Positions 32,964-41,075 of a stretch of DNA of 64,000 nucleotides are shown here, piece by piece (within the stretch, counting starts at the first letter, position 1; every line of letters begins with the position of its first letter). The stretch spans positions 37,499 through 101,498 of the forward strand of contig NZ_BAABJQ010000032.1 in assembly GCF_039543385.1 (NCBI RefSeq). The letters run 5' to 3'. Both the position numbers and the translations under genes were made by a program. The stretch comes from Rugosimonospora acidiphila. GTDB taxonomy: Bacteria; Actinomycetota; Actinomycetes; Mycobacteriales; Micromonosporaceae. Under the pieces are notes generated by a model. The model was not told where the DNA came from and searched no databases. It was given only the letters and a program-made list of their open reading frames with translations.

Positions 32964-33480
32964 TGGACACCCTAGCGGTAACGAGGCGGTTCGACCTGAC
33001 CGACGGGCAGTGGACGGTTCTGCAACCGTTGCTGCCCGCGCCGAAGCGCTCAGGTCGGCCGTCGTTGTGGAGTAGGCGTCAGCTGATCGATGGGATCCGG
33101 TGGCGGGTCCGGGCTGCCGTGGCGGGACGTACCAGCGTGTTACGGGTCGTGGGCGGCGGTGTATGCCCTATTCAGGCGGTGGCAGCGCGACGGCACGTGG
33201 GCGCGGATGTCAACCGCGTTGCAGGCCCAGGCGGACGCGGCCGGGCGCATCACCTGGGACGTGTCGGTGGACTCCTCGATCGCGCGGGCTCATCAGCACG
33301 CCGCCGGAGCGCGTAAACAGGGGATCTGCAAGCAGATCCGCCGGGTGGGGTTCGGACAGAGCCGGCTGACCACGCGCTGGGCCGATTCCGCCCGGCGGGC
33401 TGACCACGAAGTTTCATCTCGCGTGTGAGCACGGCCAGAAGCCGTTGTCGATCATGCTGACTGCGGGACATCGTGGCGAT
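32964..33480 (+). pseudogene. IS5-family transposase relic with two frameshifts
   Basis: Frame 1 from GTG 32964 reads RRFDLTDGQWTVLQPLLP and RRQLIDGIRWRVR. After about 33108 the match moves to another frame (LPWRDVPACYGSWAAVYALF, WDVSVDSSIARAHQHAAGAR). After about 33395 it moves to a third (LTTKFHLACEHGQKPLSIML, TAGHRGDSP). This is the order of an IS5-type DDE transposase; VDSSIARAHQHA carries the first catalytic Asp. The first shift could be a programmed site as in IS427-like members, but the second and the missing end show that it is dead. Confidence 0.85.
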
Positions 33481-33622
33481 AGTCCGGGCGGTGGTAAACG
33501 CCGCTGCATGGGACCCGAACTACTCGCCAAGGCCCGGAAGGAGACCATCGACGATCAGGCTGACGACACCTCCACCAAGCCACAGCCTCAACTGACCACC
33601 GCCGCCTAAACTCGCACCAGGA
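33481..33622. other. Spacer after the IS5 relic
   Basis: A plus-strand frame ending at 33609 reads GPELLAKARKETIDDQADDT and ends LTTAA. It looks like the C-terminus of some protein but is not recognised. The remainder is featureless. Confidence 0.3.
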
Positions 33623-33862
33623 TCACCGGTGGCCGCCTATTGCTACACCACGCCACTGGACGTGACCGCGTGCGGCGGCGAGCGCTTCCGGGTGTAGTTG
33701 GCCAGCCACACCGCTGGCGATTCCTCGAATGTCCTCCCAGTCTGAGGCCCTGAGGAACATGAGCACTGGGGCGGCCGACCCCTCCAGTAACTCTTTGAGT
33801 TTGTCCAGGACCCAACGGCCGACTTTGAGGAGCTTTTCCGGCTCTTCACGATCCAGGGTGTT
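33623..33862 (-). pseudogene. Possible C-terminal extension or separate small frame, unknown
   Basis: A minus-strand frame reads EEPEKLLKVGRWVLDKLKEL, ASDWEDIRGIASGVAGQL and EALAAARGHVQWRGVAIGGHR. The composition is protein-like (amphipathic helices), yet there is no proper start. It overlaps by a few bases the stop of the upstream membrane protein in another frame. It may be the tail of that protein cut off by a frameshift, or a coupled reading frame. No family is known. Confidence 0.35.
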
Positions 33863-34295
33863 GCTGTGGTCTGAACCCGCCGGTCTCGAGTAGCGATCTG
33901 GCGATGACCTGCACGGCAATGATCTCCATACCGACGGCCCCAATTAGCAGAATCACACTGAGGAGGACATCCGTCTGTCCCGTCGAGACGGCGAGAGCAG
34001 CACACGCGAGCACAGCCACCGTCGCGCCGAGCACGATTACCAGCAACGCGACACCCCAGCGCAGGGTGCCGGACGCAGCCGGAGCCACGAACGAGACGAC
34101 GGCTCCCGCGATGCTGACAACGACCGCCACGAGCAGGACTGCCACCGATCCGATCCGAGCAAGCACTACATGATCGCCCGGGCGGCCCGGATGAGCGATC
34201 CAAATGGTAGCGACTGTACCGATGCAAATAGCAGCAACGACGCCACCCACCAAGCCGTTGTCGCGCCGGCCACGTCCGGTGAACACACCGCTCAC
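33846..34295 (-). CDS. Four-segment membrane protein, unknown
   Basis: A 149-residue protein from GTG 34295 with four membrane helices: GGVVAAICIGTVATIWIA, GSVAVLLVAVVVSIAGAVVS, WGVALLVIVLGATVAVLA and LLSVILLIGAVGMEIIAV. No family is recognised. The C-terminus (GGFRPQQHPGS) may be abnormal because a second protein-like frame follows directly in a different phase. It diverges from the haloalkane dehalogenase gene. Confidence 0.5.
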   Translation of the reverse strand: MSGVFTGRGRRDNGLVGGVVAAICIGTVATIWIAHPGRPGDHVVLARIGSVAVLLVAVVVSIAGAVVSFVAPAASGTLRWGVALLVIVLGATVAVLACAALAVSTGQTDVLLSVILLIGAVGMEIIAVQVIARSLLETGGFRPQQHPGS

Positions 34296-34534
34296 GGCCG
34301 ACGAGGCTAGCGAACATCGAAGCGCTTAGGTGTCTGGTCGGCGGCTTTGGGCCCATACCGGACCAACGTGTTGCGGCGGTGTCGCGCTCCGTCCCCGACG
34401 GTGGCCATGCAAAAGGCTCACCATCAGCGGTCTCCGCAGCCCCGAGACTCGCGAATGAGCTGCGATTCGCTGGGTACACCGAGATCGCTGGCCGGGCGGC
34501 CGGCTGACAGCAGCAACTCACAGAGGGGACCGGC

Positions 34535-35440
34535 GTGGCCAAGACCGAAGGGCATCTCCGCAGCGGCGCCTGGGCGCGCGAAAAGCGTTTCGCCGAAGTA
34601 CTCGGCCGCCGGATGGCCTATGTCGAACGCGGTGAGGGGCACCCGATCGTGTTCCTTCACGGCAACCCGACCTCCTCATTCCTGTGGCGCAATGTCTTGC
34701 CGCACGTGGAGGCTCCAGGCCGCCGGCTGATCGCGCCTGATCTGATCGGGATGGGCGACTCGGACAAGATCCCCACCGGTGCGGAGCCTGACCGCTACCG
34801 CTTCGCGGGCCACGCCCGCTATCTCGACGCCTTCATCAACGAGGTGGTCGGCACGCAGCCGCTGACGCTGGTCCTGGACGACTGGGGCGGGGCCTTGGGC
34901 TTCGACTGGGCATACCGCCACCAGGAGCGTGTCCGCGCGATTGCCTATATGGAGACGTTCGTCGCGCCGCTCACCCTGGACGATCTGCCGGAAACTCTGC
35001 GTCCGACGCTGAAGACTGTGCGTTCCCCGCAGGGCGAAGCGCTGGTGCTCGACCAGAACATGTTCATGGAGAAGGCGCTGCCCGCCTTCATGCAACGGAC
35101 GATGTCGGATGAGGAAATGGCCGAGTACCGGCGACCGTTCCTGCAGGCTGGCGACGACCGCTGGCCGACATTGCAGTGGCCGCGCGAGGTGCCGCTGTCG
35201 GGCGAGCCCACCGACGTCCACGATCGGATAGCCGCCTACTGCCGATGGCTGCAAGAGGCACGGTTGCCGAAACTGTTTATTGACGCAGACCCCGGCGTCT
35301 TCATCACGGGCCGGATCAGGGCACTGGCCACCAGCTTCCCTAACCAGAACCGTGTCGTGGTCAGAGGTCTGCACCTCGTGCAGGAGGACAGTCCCGACGA
35401 GGTCGGACGGGCGATCGCCGAGTGGCTCGATCGAGTCTGA
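34535..35440 (+). CDS. Haloalkane dehalogenase (HLD-II type)
   Basis: A 301-residue alpha/beta hydrolase closely following DhaA/LinB-type haloalkane dehalogenases. These release halide and alcohol from haloalkanes by way of an Asp ester. HGNPTSSFLWRN (about 42-53) holds the halide-stabilising Asn. VLDDWGGALGFDW holds the nucleophile Asp and halide Trp. AYMETFVAP has the acid Glu, and RGLHLVQEDSPDEVG the base His. The GTG start follows AGAGGGGACC. It stands alone, convergent with an NTF2-like gene and sharing a terminator hairpin. The natural substrate is not known. Confidence 0.93.
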   Translation: MAKTEGHLRSGAWAREKRFAEVLGRRMAYVERGEGHPIVFLHGNPTSSFLWRNVLPHVEAPGRRLIAPDLIGMGDSDKIPTGAEPDRYRFAGHARYLDAFINEVVGTQPLTLVLDDWGGALGFDWAYRHQERVRAIAYMETFVAPLTLDDLPETLRPTLKTVRSPQGEALVLDQNMFMEKALPAFMQRTMSDEEMAEYRRPFLQAGDDRWPTLQWPREVPLSGEPTDVHDRIAAYCRWLQEARLPKLFIDADPGVFITGRIRALATSFPNQNRVVVRGLHLVQEDSPDEVGRAIAEWLDRV

Positions 35441-35523
35441 CGAAATCATTCGAAAGTCGAGTGCCCCTATGGAGTTAATCTCTAGTCAAGACCTGCTTCT
35501 ACCAGGGGCTTCACGCGGTTCGA

Positions 35524-35565
35524 CGCAGGGCTCAGACATCGGGTCAGCGACGTCAGAGCCCTGCG
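35524..35565. terminator. Bidirectional terminator between convergent genes
   Basis: CGCAGGGCTCAGAC (35524-35537) pairs with GTCAGAGCCCTGCG (35552-35565) with one internal mismatch and a 14-base loop. It lies between the convergent dehalogenase and NTF2-like genes, as expected for a shared terminator. Confidence 0.65.
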
Positions 35566-35604
35566 CCACTACACACGGTCACTTCCGGTTTACGGGGAAG
35601 GGGT

Positions 35605-36015
35605 TCACTGCCCTGGCGCCAGCACCGGGCTGTTGTGATAGGCGGCGATCCGCCACTGGCCGTCCCGCTTCTCGAAAACCCAGGTCGCGTTCACCTTACC
35701 CGTGTCCGCAACCTCGGTCTCGCCAGCGAACAGGATGCCGGATTCGCTGACGACGATCGCGGCGTCCCTGCCGACGAAGCGGAGGCTGAGCTGCTTGTTG
35801 TAGGTCGAGCTGCCCTTGAGTGGCCCCTCGAAGGCCAGGGCCATGTTCTGACGGATCACGTCACGGCTGTCGCGGAGCGAGCCGGTCATGATGGCGGTCG
35901 CGTCCGCGGTGTAGTTGGCGACCATGCCGTCGGCGTCGCCAGCCTCCCACGCCTTATAGGAGTCAACCAGCACGGCCTGGATGGCGGCCTCGTCTTCCGC
36001 ACGACTGTCTGACAT
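35605..36015 (-). CDS. NTF2-like SgcJ/EcaC-family protein
   Basis: A 136-residue SnoaL/NTF2-like protein of the SgcJ/EcaC (DUF4440-type) group: AIQAVLVDSYKAWEAGDADG, MVANYTADATAIMTGSLRDS, AAIVVSESGILF and WVFEKRDGQWRIAAYHNSPV. The cone-shaped pocket of this fold binds small hydrophobic molecules, but catalysis is not assured. ATG 36015 follows AAGGGAGAATCCG. It lies 191 bp downstream of an ECF sigma gene that itself ends in a SnoaL-like domain, so the two probably form one unit. Confidence 0.85.
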   Translation of the reverse strand: MSDSRAEDEAAIQAVLVDSYKAWEAGDADGMVANYTADATAIMTGSLRDSRDVIRQNMALAFEGPLKGSSTYNKQLSLRFVGRDAAIVVSESGILFAGETEVADTGKVNATWVFEKRDGQWRIAAYHNSPVLAPGQ

Positions 36016-36206
36016 CGGATTCTCCCTTGTGATCGGTTTGCCCGGGGTATTCCGGCGAACTCGCCAATACATACCGGCGGTGGGGTCGGAACTCATCGCG
36101 CCCGCGGTAAAGACTTTTGAGGCGTGCTCGACAGACAGGGGTTCCCGACCAGGAACCCGGCGAACAACCGCGACCGCCGACGAGCGGGGACGGGCGGGCT
36201 GCTCTG
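36016..36206. other. Spacer between sigma factor and NTF2-like gene
   Basis: 191 bp, non-coding. The NTF2-like gene may have its own promoter here, perhaps read by the sigma factor upstream. No clear hexamers are seen. Confidence 0.3.
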
Positions 36207-37181
36207 TCAGGCTTCGAGTTTGGCGGGAAGCTTGAAGGAGGCGAACACCTCGGCCTCCTGGAAGACCGAGTTGCGGCTGATGCCGTTGGTCGTGACCGTA
36301 AAGACCTGCAGCGTGTGCAGCTCGAACGCGCCGCTCGGGCCGCGGTTGTAGGCTGCGAACGCCGGCTGCGAATTGGCGCCGACCGGCAGGAAGCGCCACT
36401 GGCTGCCGACGTTGGTGAAGACCCAGTCCATGAACGCACCGTAGTTCTCGCGCCCGACGAACCAGTTGACCATCGGGGGCATCTCCATGAGCACGTCTTC
36501 GGTGAGCAGTCGTTTAAGCCCTTCGACGTCGGCCTGCTCAAAGGCCTTCATGTACTTGTCCACCCAGGCGCGCTGCTCGGCTTCGGACGGTTCGGCGACC
36601 TGCTCCTCCAGAATCCCCGCCTCCTTAAGCCTGGCCCTGGCCCGTTGCAGGGAACTGTTGACCGAGGCGGTCGTGGTGCTCAGGATGTCCGCTGCCTCGG
36701 CTGCGGAGAAGTCGAGCACCTCACGCAGGATCAACACTGCGCGCTGCCGCGCGGAAAGGTGCTGCATGGCGGCGACGAAGGCGAGCCGGAGGCTGCCGCG
36801 GTCGATCGTGGCAGTCTCCGGCTCGCGCAGGCTCAGCAGAGAGTCGGGAAGCGGTTGGAGCCAGGTGATCTCCCCGCCGTGGACGAACGGTCGGCCCGGG
36901 TCGCTCTCGGCGACCAGGCCGGAGGGCAGCGGACGGCGGCTGCGACCCTCAAGCGCGGTGAGGCAGGCGTTGGTCGCGATGCGATACAGCCAGGTCCGCA
37001 GGGAGCTGCGGCTCTTGTCATACTGGTCCTTCGCGCGCCACGCTCTCAGATAGGTCTCCTGGACCAGGTCCTCCGCGTCGTGGACCGAGCCGAGCATCTG
37101 GTAGCAGTGGGCCAGCAGCTCCGGTCGGTACGGATCGATCCTGCGATCGAACTCTTCCGCCGTCGCCGTCGCCACGTTCAT
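36207..37181 (-). CDS. ECF sigma factor with C-terminal SnoaL-like domain
   Basis: A 324-residue extracytoplasmic-function sigma factor. Region 2 is LLAHCYQMLGSVHDAEDLVQ and ETYLRAW (about 22-50). Region 4 is LSARQRAVLILREVLDFSAA and STTTASVNSSLQRARARL (about 145-190). A SnoaL-like domain (about 205-320) begins with YMKAFEQADVEGLKRLL and contains PPMVNWFVGRENYGAFMDWV. This layout is that of SigG/SigJ-like ECFs, in which the extra domain regulates activity in place of an anti-sigma factor. ATG 37181 follows AAGAAGGGC. No anti-sigma gene is nearby. The likely partner is the NTF2-like gene downstream. Confidence 0.92.
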   Translation of the reverse strand: MNVATATAEEFDRRIDPYRPELLAHCYQMLGSVHDAEDLVQETYLRAWRAKDQYDKSRSSLRTWLYRIATNACLTALEGRSRRPLPSGLVAESDPGRPFVHGGEITWLQPLPDSLLSLREPETATIDRGSLRLAFVAAMQHLSARQRAVLILREVLDFSAAEAADILSTTTASVNSSLQRARARLKEAGILEEQVAEPSEAEQRAWVDKYMKAFEQADVEGLKRLLTEDVLMEMPPMVNWFVGRENYGAFMDWVFTNVGSQWRFLPVGANSQPAFAAYNRGPSGAFELHTLQVFTVTTNGISRNSVFQEAEVFASFKLPAKLEA

Positions 37182-37906
37182 GCCCTTCTTGTGATGTGCC
37201 GGGGCGACCATATCGCACCCGATCGGCGGCGCAGCGCAGCCGTGGTGCAGCACAGCCGACTCCTCGAATGACCCCGCCCCAAGGCCGGTACGCAACTAGC
37301 CACTTAAACAATCTTGACCCACAGGTCTCGACAATAGCTCAATCATTCGGAGTGGCTGACCGCGATGCGGTTGCCCGTTCGCACGGCGGAACTCAGTGCG
37401 GTTCAAGGCGGGTGGGCGCACATGACGTCTGGACCTCACCGCCAGCGGCGGCGGCGCCCCTGCTTGCTCTAGTCGCGGGCGTTGGGGCAGGCGAGCACGG
37501 GTCGCCTAATTCACCTGCGCTGCCTCCGGGGCTGAATCATGAGCACCCAATCGCTAGCTGACCTGGACGTACCCCGCAACGCTCAGTCATCTTCACCGCC
37601 TGGAACGCCAGGTCGACCCAAACGAGAATTGATCCGCCGGAGTGCGAAGCTCGTCAGGGTCGCCGTCCGCGAGTTCTGCGCCGGGCTCAGCGCGGACAAG
37701 ACCGATTTTCAGCGGGCTGAGCGGCGCGGGTCGCGGGTCGGCTCCCATGACCCGCCAACGGTGACCACGCTGTCCGGCCGGAACGGGGTGGGCAGCTGGC
37801 TCAGCTTCGCCTCGCATGACCGCGAAGCGAGCACCACGCGGGGAACCGGGCCGGCGACAGGTGCCAGGATCATGGTGACGCCTGGCTCGATGGTATGTCG
37901 GGCGGG
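37182..37906. other. 725-bp region with no recognisable gene
   Basis: The sigma-factor promoter must lie at the left end, reading left. Frames on either strand at 37300-37900 are open but show no family features and poor codon structure. There is no strong hairpin. It may include decayed sequence. Confidence 0.4.
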
Positions 37907-38968
37907 TCAATGGGCAGCGTTCCAGGCGGCAACGGCGTGGAACGACGCCTTGGGTTCCCAGGGCATGTCCGGGTAGGTGCTGCCGTGCTTCGTGCTGTCG
38001 AACGGGACCTTCGGAAATTCCTCGGCTAGGTCGCCGAGCCTGCTGGCGAAGCTCTTCACCAGACTGTAGCTGGCCAGGTCGAAGTCGAACCGGGGGTCGG
38101 GGCTCCACGGATTCAGGGGCTGGACGAAGGTCTGCACGAACGCGATGTCCGCGCCGCCCGCGTTGAAGATGTCCAGGCATTCGGTGATCTCCTGGGCTTG
38201 CCCTGCCTCGTCCCGCATGTAGCCGTTGACGTGGGGCTGATCGCCGCCATGATCGATGATGTCGAAGCCCGAGCCGCCACGGTCCGCGGCCCCCTGGTAG
38301 GTGCAGCAGCCGAACTCACCGATGATCAGCGGCCGTCCTTTCGCCTTCTTCTTGAGCACCTGGACGGCCCGGCCGAAGCGGGGCCGGGTGAGCCTATCCC
38401 GGTACAGGTCGACGGCGGCCACGTCGAATCGTGTCCAGTCCACCTGCTCAGTCGGCAACGCGCAGTAGGTGATCTGCCCGCCGAACTCCGCCCGGACGGC
38501 TGCTGCCGTCCGGGCGAGGAACTCATCCAGCGACTCCTGGGTGGCCTCGGCGCGAAGCAAGACGTCGAGGTCCGGCCGGGCGATCCGTTCGGGCACGGCA
38601 TCGCCGGGGATGATGCCCTGCATGAAGAGGCAGAGCTCGCCCCCCACGCTGAGGACGACGCGGCCCGGATAGGCGTGCCGCAGTTCTTCGGCGAGGCGCG
38701 CTGCGCTCATGACGTGCGCGAGTGTGTCTTCGGCATCGTGGTCCCACAGGTCCGGTGACAGCCACGCCTCGAGTCCCAGTTCTAGCGCGACCTGGGCGGT
38801 CCAGCCCAGCCGGGGCAGGTCGGCACTGTGGATCTTCACCGCCGTGCAGTGCAGGTCGCCGGCGATTATCTCCAGCTCTCGCCGTACCTCCCCGGGCCGG
38901 AAGTCCGGCCGCCAGCTCCGCCCCTCAAGCTCCCGGCCAGCCTCGTAGCAGACACCCTTACGCCGCAC
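37907..38968 (-). CDS. TIM-barrel glycosidase-like protein of unknown function
   Basis: A 353-residue protein with the look of a (beta/alpha)8 glycoside hydrolase. MRRKGVCYEAGRE opens it; LGLEAWLSPDLWD, VVLSVGGELCLFMQGIIPG (first candidate Glu), FDVAAVDLYRD and LIIGEFGCCTYQGAADRGG (second candidate Glu) follow. It ends with FVQPLNPWSPDPRFDFDLAS and TYPDMPWEPKASFHAVA. There is no signal peptide. I recall similar actinobacterial proteins labelled as hypothetical or as abortive-infection proteins, without proof of either. Its start is 2 bp after the stop of a small HTH gene, so the pair forms an operon under the operator at 39221-39239. Confidence 0.7.
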   Translation of the reverse strand: MRRKGVCYEAGRELEGRSWRPDFRPGEVRRELEIIAGDLHCTAVKIHSADLPRLGWTAQVALELGLEAWLSPDLWDHDAEDTLAHVMSAARLAEELRHAYPGRVVLSVGGELCLFMQGIIPGDAVPERIARPDLDVLLRAEATQESLDEFLARTAAAVRAEFGGQITYCALPTEQVDWTRFDVAAVDLYRDRLTRPRFGRAVQVLKKKAKGRPLIIGEFGCCTYQGAADRGGSGFDIIDHGGDQPHVNGYMRDEAGQAQEITECLDIFNAGGADIAFVQTFVQPLNPWSPDPRFDFDLASYSLVKSFASRLGDLAEEFPKVPFDSTKHGSTYPDMPWEPKASFHAVAAWNAAH

Positions 38969-38970
38969 TG

Positions 38971-39210
38971 TTACTTTCCCCGCCGCTCGGCCCCGACGGC
39001 GACCATCTTCTGGATGGCCTGCCGGGTGACGCCCAGTTCCCGCGCGAGGTCGGCCTGCGAGAATCCCTCGGCGAGCAGCGCCTCCAATATCCTCCGTCGG
39101 TCCCGCGCCAGTTCCGCCGCCCGCTGCGCCGCCTCAATGGCCGCCGCCCGCACGTCCTTCAGCTGCGCGACCAACTCCCGGTGCTCAGCTGTCTCAACCT
39201 GCTTGCCCAT
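38971..39210 (-). CDS. Small HTH regulator paired with the TIM-barrel gene
   Basis: A 79-residue protein. An N-terminal helix rich in Glu, Ala and Arg (ELVAQLKDVRAAAIEAAQRA) is probably a coiled-coil dimer region. A C-terminal helix-turn-helix follows, RILEALLAEGFSQADLARELGV then TRQAIQKMV. ATG 39210 has GGATGGAAGG directly upstream. The stop is 2 bp before the next gene, so the two are translated together. A perfect 8-bp inverted repeat, TGACAACC-AGG-GGTTGTCA, begins 11 bp upstream of the start, which fits autorepression. Confidence 0.8.
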   Translation of the reverse strand: MGKQVETAEHRELVAQLKDVRAAAIEAAQRAAELARDRRRILEALLAEGFSQADLARELGVTRQAIQKMVAVGAERRGK

Positions 39211-39220
39211 CCTTCCATCC

Positions 39221-39239
39221 TGACAACCAGGGGTTGTCA
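39221..39239 (-). promoter_or_regulatory. Perfect inverted-repeat operator before the HTH/TIM-barrel operon
   Basis: TGACAACC (39221-39228) and GGTTGTCA (39232-39239) are perfect inverted arms with a 3-bp centre. The site lies 11-29 bp upstream of the HTH start, overlapping where a promoter or transcript start would be. The adjacent HTH protein is the natural candidate to bind it. Confidence 0.65.
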
Positions 39240-39246
39240 CAGTCAA

Positions 39247-39523
39247 TAGAAAGCCAGCACCGAAGAAGTACCCCGACGAGCTGCGCGAGCGCGCTGTGCG
39301 CCTGTACCGAGAGTCGGACCCGAAGCCGGTCATCCGGCGTCTTGCCGAGCAGCTCGGCGTGCATCATGAGGCGTTGCGGAACTGGATTCGCCAGGCTGAG
39401 GCCGACGCGGGTGAACGCGCCGACCGGCCCACCACCGACGTGGTCGAGGAGAACCGGCGGCTGCGTAAAGAGGTCTCCGAGCTGCGGCGGGCCAACGAGA
39501 TCTTGAAAGCCGCGAGCGCGTGA
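39247..39523 (+). pseudogene. IS3-family OrfA relic
   Basis: The frame reads KKYPDELRERAVRLYRESDP, EQLGVHHEALRNWIRQAEAD and EENRRLRKEVSELRRANEIL ending KAASA. This is the complete HTH and leucine-zipper region of an IS3-type OrfA. It lacks a start codon, since the 5' end is cut at the operator region. OrfB, with the DDE catalytic domain, is absent downstream. Confidence 0.85.
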
Positions 39524-39824
39524 GGAATGCCGTTTGTGCGCGTCCAGCCGATGCTGACGTCGTGGGCGTGCCGCAGCGAGGACCTGACCTTCGACAAGAC
39601 CAATGCGAAGACGCGATGATCATCGCTCGGGCGTGGCGTTGGTGAACGTCCACGAGCGGTCGAAATGTTCGACGCGACCGATCACTGTCCATACCGTAAT
39701 GATCTTTCATGCCACCACCCGCACTCAGATCAGAGCCGGTAGCCCCCGGGCGGCAGGTCGGCACGGCCCGGCCGTTCGTTGTTGAGGGTAGGCACCCGGC
39801 ATTACCGAGGATCAGGAAGTTCGT
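39524..39824. other. Spacer, no gene seen
   Basis: 301 bp after the IS3 relic with no recognisable frame and no OrfB trace. The promoter for the small peptide and secreted-protein genes should be here. Confidence 0.3.
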
Positions 39825-39923
39825 ATGACTCTCGATGAACAGCGGGAGTCCGGCGACGCGTCCGACCTGGTCGACGGCCCCACGGTCACGACTTCGGAAG
39901 GAAAGTATGAGACGCACTCGTAA
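39825..39923 (+). CDS. Possible 32-residue peptide overlapping the next gene
   Basis: ATG 39825, with AGGAAG eight bases upstream, opens 32 codons reading MTLDEQRESGDASDLVDGPT and then VTTSEGKYETHS. The stop TAA 39921 lies 17 bp inside the next gene, whose ribosome site GGAAGGAAAG is within this frame. It is acidic and lacks Cys. It may be a leader that couples translation of the secreted protein, or a small functional peptide. No family is known. Confidence 0.35.
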   Translation: MTLDEQRESGDASDLVDGPTVTTSEGKYETHS

Positions 39924-40395
39924 GCTGCAGGCGCTCCTGTGCCTCGCGGCCAGCACCGGTCTACTACTGACACCCGCCGTGGCAGGGCTGCCCGCGACAG
40001 CCGGCGGCGCCGCTCAAACCGCCCCACCTCAGGCTGCCCCGCCATCTGAACCGGCTGACGCGAACGGGGTGGACTGCGTCCGGCAGATCACCGTGGCCTA
40101 CGTCGACTCGATCACCCCCGAGGGCGTCGAGGTCCCCCTCACCCCCGGGCTGGCCACCGTCTATCACTACGACACGGGTTACCCAGGGGACGACGTTTGG
40201 GAGGTCGTCCCGCCGGGCGGGTGGGCACCAGTCCAGGCCAGCGACGAAGAGTTGGAGACGTACGGCTTCCCGCCCCGCCCGTCGGACCCGGATCTCCTCG
40301 CATCGTGGATTAAAAGCTGGTCGGGGTACCGGTCCGCCGATCAGGGGGCGCCGCAGATGTGCGAGACCAACCGGAGAGCCGGGCTGATGCACTGA
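39907..40395 (+). CDS. Secreted protein, unknown
   Basis: A 162-residue protein with a clear signal peptide (MRRTRKLQALLCLAASTGLL to about residue 27), followed by an Ala/Pro-rich linker. The mature region has CVRQITVAYVDSITPEGVEV, YHYDTGYPGDDVWEVVPPGG and then YGFPPRPSDPDLLASWIKSW. The last type of segment recurs in uncharacterised secreted actinobacterial proteins. The C-terminus ends abruptly with CETNRRAGLMH, so it could be shortened. ATG 39907 has GGAAGGAAAG upstream. Confidence 0.6.
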   Translation: MRRTRKLQALLCLAASTGLLLTPAVAGLPATAGGAAQTAPPQAAPPSEPADANGVDCVRQITVAYVDSITPEGVEVPLTPGLATVYHYDTGYPGDDVWEVVPPGGWAPVQASDEELETYGFPPRPSDPDLLASWIKSWSGYRSADQGAPQMCETNRRAGLMH

Positions 40396-40634
40396 TCACC
40401 CGCAGGCACAGTCCGCCGCGTTGCCCAACACGCCGCGAGCGCATCGGCCCGCAGCATCGGCGGGGTGGCGGTCGACCGCACCTGGGGCAGTGCCGACCGG
40501 CGCTACCCGGTGGCACAGGTCTACGAGGAGCCGGGAGTCGAGTAACTGGCCCTGGGACGCCGAGGGCATACCGGTCCCCGAAACCTGGTCACTTAGCGGC
40601 TGCCTTGAGCGCCGAAGAGTCTCCGAGCAGTGTC
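40396..40634. other. Spacer with a short coding-like remnant
   Basis: A plus-strand frame ending at TAA 40543 reads SARSIGGVAVDRTWGSADRR and YPVAQVYEEPGVE. It looks like the end of a lost gene and is not recognised. Nothing else is evident. Confidence 0.3.
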
Positions 40635-41075
40635 CTATTCGGGGCGGCCATCGGCGAGCCACTGGCCGAGGCCGCGCAGCCCGACCGCCCACCGCCCGAG
40701 GTCGGTGACGTCCGCGTGCCCGGTGACAACGGTGAGCAACTCGGCTACCGCCTCGTCTGGCCGCTGGGCGTCGTTGAGGGTCAGGGCGCGAAAGACGCGT
40801 ACAGAGTCGGAGTCGGGGAACTCCCTGCGGGCGCGGGCGAGTACCGTCAGCGACTCGTCCAGCTTGCCCAGCCACCTCAGAGTGCTGCCGTACTGGCACA
40901 GGCACCGGCGCAGGGCGTCGCCGCCGAGGCCGAGGGCGAGCGCCCGTTCGTAGTACCCGCGGGCGGTCTCCTCCTGACCCGCGGTGTCGTAGGCGCCACC
41001 CACTCCATACACCAGGACTGGGTGGTCAGGGTGTTCGGCGAGCAGCGCCTGGAAGTAGGCGATCGTCGGCGCCAT
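40635..41075 (-). CDS. Tetratricopeptide-repeat protein
   Basis: A 146-residue protein built of TPR-like helices: TIAYFQALLAEHPDHPVLVY, ETARGYYERALALGLGGDAL, LRWLGKLDESLTVLARARRE and FRALTLNDAQRPDEAVAELL. It resembles the short tetratricopeptide proteins common in actinobacteria, in which the first unit starts directly after the initiator Met. No enzymatic domain or signal is present. A binding role is likely, with the partner unknown. ATG 41075 lacks a strong ribosome site. Confidence 0.7.
   Translation of the reverse strand: MAPTIAYFQALLAEHPDHPVLVYGVGGAYDTAGQEETARGYYERALALGLGGDALRRCLCQYGSTLRWLGKLDESLTVLARARREFPDSDSVRVFRALTLNDAQRPDEAVAELLTVVTGHADVTDLGRWAVGLRGLGQWLADGRPE

Noticed and set aside
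32964..33480. Programmed frameshifting as the sole explanation for the IS5 transposase frames
   Set aside because: A second frame change and loss of the C-terminus cannot be explained by one programmed shift.
37539..37976. Plus-strand frame of 145 codons in the gap before the TIM-barrel gene
   Set aside because: No ribosome site, family match or consistent codon bias, and its end is antisense to a real gene.
39825..39923. Small peptide as a lasso-peptide precursor
   Set aside because: The YET-like residues come from the overlapping start of the next gene; there is no core peptide and no lasso maturation gene nearby.
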